DNA of 9,096 bases, from the NCBI GenBank assembly GCA_015494435.1, contig WGBH01000494.1, forward strand, positions 1 through 9,096. The letters run 5' to 3'. The notes beneath the pieces are model-generated. The model was not told the origin of the DNA. It worked only from the letters and a program-made list of their open reading frames with translations, and searched no databases. The position numbers were made by a program, and so were the translations under genes. This DNA comes from Thiotrichaceae bacterium. Its GTDB lineage: Bacteria > Pseudomonadota > Gammaproteobacteria > Thiotrichales > Thiotrichaceae. Below are positions 5,915 to 9,096 of the stretch, in pieces (positions within the stretch are counted from its first letter, which is position 1; each line of letters opens with the position of its first letter).

Positions 5915-8900
5915 ATGAACGTCATTTTAATCAGTGAATGCCATAAAAAGGCAGCACGGGATTCACGTCGTATTTTATCAAAATATGCACGTCATATTGC
6001 ACGTCGTACTTGGATAGCAAGCATTACCAAAAAAGGTCTAGCCCATCTACAGCAAGAATTGCTTCAAATCGCCACTAAAAATAGTGCCATTGCCTGCCAT
6101 AAAATTATCAACCGCCATGACATCGCTTTAGTTTGGATTGTCGGTAGCCATAAAGCGTTTGATGAAGAAGGGAATTTTGCATTTCGTTACACTGAGGATA
6201 TTTCTGAGCGTTATCATATTGATCTAAGTGATAAATCCCGTGAACTCATGCGCTTTTTATCCTACTTAAATAAACTAGCAGGATTATTTCATGACGTCGG
6301 TAAAAATTTTTATTATTTTCAAGATAAACTGATTCAAAACAAAAAAGGCACAGCAGCAGGCGACCCTATTCGGCATGAATATTTATCTTTTTTATGCTTT
6401 TTTTATCTATTTGATTTTGAAAAATCAGATTATGCAGAGCAATTATTAGGGGTAAAAGAAAAAATAGCGACGCTGGATTTTAATCATTTACAAGGGCAAA
6501 TAGCAACTGAAGAGAATATGTTCGGTGAACTTTTCAAACAAGATGATGCTGAATTTATCTTAGTGAAACTATTATCGCATTTAATCTTATCACATCACCG
6601 TTTGATTTCAGGAAAAGAAAATAATAATAAAATAATACTAATAGACAACGATTATTTTAATAAAGTTTATGATAAGCTCAATAAAAAAGACACTATTTTT
6701 CAACTATATAAAGATCAGTCTTTTATTTTATGCAATCAGGAATGGAAAAATCAATGCAATATCGTAATAGACCGTTTAATTGAGGGACTGAAGCAAGCGG
6801 ATTCTGCTTTACTCAAATTGATAAAAACACCTCAGATTTTTTTATCACTTGGGCATTATGTATTACGCCCTGCCTTAATTATGGCGGATCAACGGGCTTC
6901 AGCCTACTTATCAAAAATCAATGAAAACGAGCGTACAAAAGCAAGCTATGCGCAACAAACAGCAATCGCTAATTCTTTAAATAATGGTCAATTAAATCAA
7001 AGTTTAAAAGAGCATTTAGGCTGGGTAGGAAAAGAAAGTTTTAAAATAAATAAAATAGTATGGCAAAGTATTTTATCACGCAAACGGCTTTATACCACAC
7101 CTGCATCTGAAAAAATCAAACGAAGCGTTCCGCAATCGCTTAAACCCTTCCAATGGCAAAATACAGCCGTTAATGCCATCAAACAGCAATGTTTCCCTGA
7201 AAGTTTTGGCTTTTTCGCAGTGGTAATGGCGCAAACGGGAGCGGGCAAAACACAGCTTAATGCTAAAATTATGGCAGCACTTAATCCTGATTTACGTTTT
7301 TCCACGCTATTAGGTTTACGCACCTTAACCTTGCAAACATTAGATGAATACAATCAACATTTAGGCATTAATAAACAACATATTTTAGGCATTATTGGTG
7401 ATAAAAACACACGCTTATTACATGAAGCGGATAAAGATAATAAAAAACAAGAAAAACAAGAGAAAGACAATGAAGAAGAGAAAGAAACCTCCACCTTAAG
7501 TGCTTTATTTAAAGAAGAGGAAACGCTTGATATTACTAAAAATTTATTTAAAGACGTTGATACCCCTTTTCCTGAGGAGTTCTGTTTTTACAATAAAAAA
7601 GATTCTAAATTAGACGCAATAACTAAAATCCCCGTATTAGTCGCCACCATTGATTATATGATTCGCGGTATTGAAACAAATAGCTCCTCTAAAACACGTT
7701 TCTTACTGCGTTTAATGACCTCTGATCTTATTATTGATGAGATTGATAGTTATAATAAAAATGATTTAATGGCAATTCATAAGCTGGTTTATTTAGTCGG
7801 TTTTTATGGCAATAAACTCATTATTTCTTCAGCGACCCTACCCGAATTATTAATTAAAAGTTTTTATCTAGCCTACTCCACAGGCTATCAGCGTTTTTGT
7901 CACTATGCAGATAAACAACAAGCCCCCCTTTATATGGGATTATTTACCCATATTGAATCCTTAAATCAAGTCACCCTTATTAAAGAAAAACTTAAAGAAA
8001 AAGCAACGGCTATTATCACCCCTTTTATTGATAAATTTTACACCGCGATTCAACAGCAAAAAGTTAAACGGCGAGCCACAATATTAGATATTAGCAACTA
8101 TCTACACAGTGATGTTAATAAGAACGACCCGCAGCATGAGATATTAGCTCCCTTATATCAAACGATTTTCAATGCCAGTGAAACATTACATAAAAGCAAT
8201 TATACCCTGATTGACGGGATTAAAGTTTCTACAGGGCTGATTAAATTTAATAATACAGTCGATGCTTTTCACTGTGCGCATTATTTATTAACCGAGCCTG
8301 AGTTAGAAGCCAATGCAATTATAAAAATAGAATGCTATCACGCAAGACACTTCCCGATTCGTCGCAATTATGCCGAAAAAGTATTAAGTCAATTATTAAA
8401 TCGTAAAAAAAGTAAAAAAGGTAATCGTTTTAAAGAATTAACGATTGTCAAAAATGCAATAAAAGCCGCAAAAAATCAAAACAAAAAACAAGTGATATTA
8501 CTCGTCGTTAGCACCACGATTATTGAAATTGGACGTGATTTTGATTTTGACTGGGGTATTATCGAACCTAGCTCACACTGGTCTATTATACAAACCACAG
8601 GGCGTATTATGCGACATCGAGAAAAAAACCGATGTGATAATGTTGTCTTACTGAGTCACTCAATGAAAGCCATCCGCTCTGCTAAAAATAATAGGCTCAT
8701 TTATACCCTCCCTGGCCCTGAAACATCGCAATATCGATTAAACACTGACGATAAATATAAATCTGTTGAAGCACTATTTGAATACAAACAACTGAAACAA
8801 AAAATAGATGCCTCCATTACTTTAAAAAATACGCAAGGAAATCCAATTAAAAACCTAGAAAACCAACAAATTGAACATTTCATAACGGATAAAGCAATTG

Positions 8901-9096
8901 GTAGTTTACACAGTTATTTAAACCATCCATTGGAATACCTTTCTACTTTTAATACCGAGCAAAACCCCTTTCGTGGAAAATATCAACCACAAACCATTTA
9001 TCAACAAGATGAACATTATCATTGGCACTGCATTGATAAGCGTAAAAAAACAACTTATAGCGTAGATAATATTGAAACAATCCACTTAAATAACCT
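5915..9096 (+). CDS. cas3: Type I-F Cas2-Cas3 fusion (helicase-nuclease), 3' end outside the window
   Basis: Fusion of the adaptation protein Cas2 with the target-degrading nuclease-helicase Cas3, diagnostic of type I-F. 1060 codons are in view without a stop; family members are around 1100 residues, so little is missing. Domains in order: Cas2-like domain (1-95, starting MNVILISECHKKAARDSRRI); HD nuclease with LFHDVGK (His126-Asp127), His154, His222, the SHHRL pair (His227-His228) and ALIMADQRAS (Asp325); RecA-like domain 1 with Walker A AQTGAGKT (439-446), LGLRTLTLQT just after it, DEID (608-611) and SSATLP (638-643); RecA-like domain 2 with QTTGRIMRHRE (893-903). All catalytic motifs look intact. 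A lysine/glutamate-rich stretch (505-526) inserts between the helicase motifs. The canonical DEPDD box is DEID here. AGGA at 5898-5901 is a distant but possible ribosome binding site. Nine bases after cas1; last gene in view. Confidence 0.96.
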   Translation, partial: MNVILISECHKKAARDSRRILSKYARHIARRTWIASITKKGLAHLQQELLQIATKNSAIACHKIINRHDIALVWIVGSHKAFDEEGNFAFRYTEDISERYHIDLSDKSRELMRFLSYLNKLAGLFHDVGKNFYYFQDKLIQNKKGTAAGDPIRHEYLSFLCFFYLFDFEKSDYAEQLLGVKEKIATLDFNHLQGQIATEENMFGELFKQDDAEFILVKLLSHLILSHHRLISGKENNNKIILIDNDYFNKVYDKLNKKDTIFQLYKDQSFILCNQEWKNQCNIVIDRLIEGLKQADSALLKLIKTPQIFLSLGHYVLRPALIMADQRASAYLSKINENERTKASYAQQTAIANSLNNGQLNQSLKEHLGWVGKESFKINKIVWQSILSRKRLYTTPASEKIKRSVPQSLKPFQWQNTAVNAIKQQCFPESFGFFAVVMAQTGAGKTQLNAKIMAALNPDLRFSTLLGLRTLTLQTLDEYNQHLGINKQHILGIIGDKNTRLLHEADKDNKKQEKQEKDNEEEKETSTLSALFKEEETLDITKNLFKDVDTPFPEEFCFYNKKDSKLDAITKIPVLVATIDYMIRGIETNSSSKTRFLLRLMTSDLIIDEIDSYNKNDLMAIHKLVYLVGFYGNKLIISSATLPELLIKSFYLAYSTGYQRFCHYADKQQAPLYMGLFTHIESLNQVTLIKEKLKEKATAIITPFIDKFYTAIQQQKVKRRATILDISNYLHSDVNKNDPQHEILAPLYQTIFNASETLHKSNYTLIDGIKVSTGLIKFNNTVDAFHCAHYLLTEPELEANAIIKIECYHARHFPIRRNYAEKVLSQLLNRKKSKKGNRFKELTIVKNAIKAAKNQNKKQVILLVVSTTIIEIGRDFDFDWGIIEPSSHWSIIQTTGRIMRHREKNRCDNVVLLSHSMKAIRSAKNNRLIYTLPGPETSQYRLNTDDKYKSVEALFEYKQLKQKIDASITLKNTQGNPIKNLENQQIEHFITDKAIGSLHSYLNHPLEYLSTFNTEQNPFRGKYQPQTIYQQDEHYHWHCIDKRKKTTYSVDNIETIHLNN

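Noticed and set aside
7090..8883. Minus-strand reading frames inside cas2-3 (7090-7353 and 8701-8883)
   Set aside because: Both lie opposite an uninterrupted cas2-3 frame that carries the helicase motifs; no independent evidence.
1..9096. CRISPR array
   Set aside because: No regularly spaced direct repeat and no I-F-type 28-base repeat is seen in the spacers at 639-878 and 969-1152; the rest is coding. An array may lie beyond 9096.
1153..9096. Tn7-associated I-F3 or minimal I-F2 system
   Set aside because: cas1 and an intact cas2-3 are present and separate csy1 and csy2 genes exist; no Tn7 genes (tnsA-D, tniQ) appear in the window.
5915..9096. Frameshifted or broken cas2-3 gene
   Set aside because: Reading codon by codon from 5915 gives no stop up to the window edge and all nuclease and helicase motifs appear in one frame; it is only cut by the window.

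Overview
The window is an AT-rich stretch of what looks like a gammaproteobacterial chromosome. The genus cannot be fixed from the sequence; a Thiotrichales-type sulfur bacterium is only a guess from composition and gene style. It holds one nearly complete type I-F (Csy/Ypest) CRISPR-Cas operon on the plus strand, immediately downstream of a tRNA-Ser gene and a membrane-anchored cell-wall amidase gene.

Layout. Positions 3-638 encode an Amidase_3-type N-acetylmuramoyl-L-alanine amidase whose start probably lies before the window. Positions 639-878 are non-coding and contain a perfect 11-bp inverted repeat (734-758) and a second hairpin just before the tRNA. Positions 879-968 are tRNA-Ser(GGA) with an encoded CCA end. 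Positions 969-1152 are non-coding, with a weak terminator-like hairpin and a good sigma70-type promoter (1088-1116) that probably drives the cas operon. From 1153 to the window edge six cas genes run head to tail with gaps of 1, 3, 1, 14 and 9 bases: csy1 (cas8f), csy2 (cas5f), csy3 (cas7f), csy4 (cas6f), cas1 and the cas2-cas3 fusion. The last is open at the right edge.

How the genes work together. In type I-F, Cas6f cuts the precursor CRISPR RNA and stays bound to the repeat hairpin. A row of Cas7f subunits coats the spacer, and Cas8f plus Cas5f cap the 5' end and read the PAM. Cas2-3 is recruited to unwind and degrade the target DNA, and with Cas1 it also captures new spacers. All these parts are present, so the set looks complete for both interference and adaptation.

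What is unusual. The effector genes precede the adaptation/nuclease genes, whereas the classical I-F order is cas1, cas2-3, csy1, csy2, csy3, csy4. The Cas8f and Cas6f proteins are strongly divergent. Cas6f has no serine in the strand where the canonical enzyme carries its second catalytic residue and has a lysine-rich instead of arginine-rich RNA-binding helix. Cas8f has asparagine at the lysine position of its GGTKP motif. No CRISPR array is visible in the window; it is expected beyond position 9096 or elsewhere.
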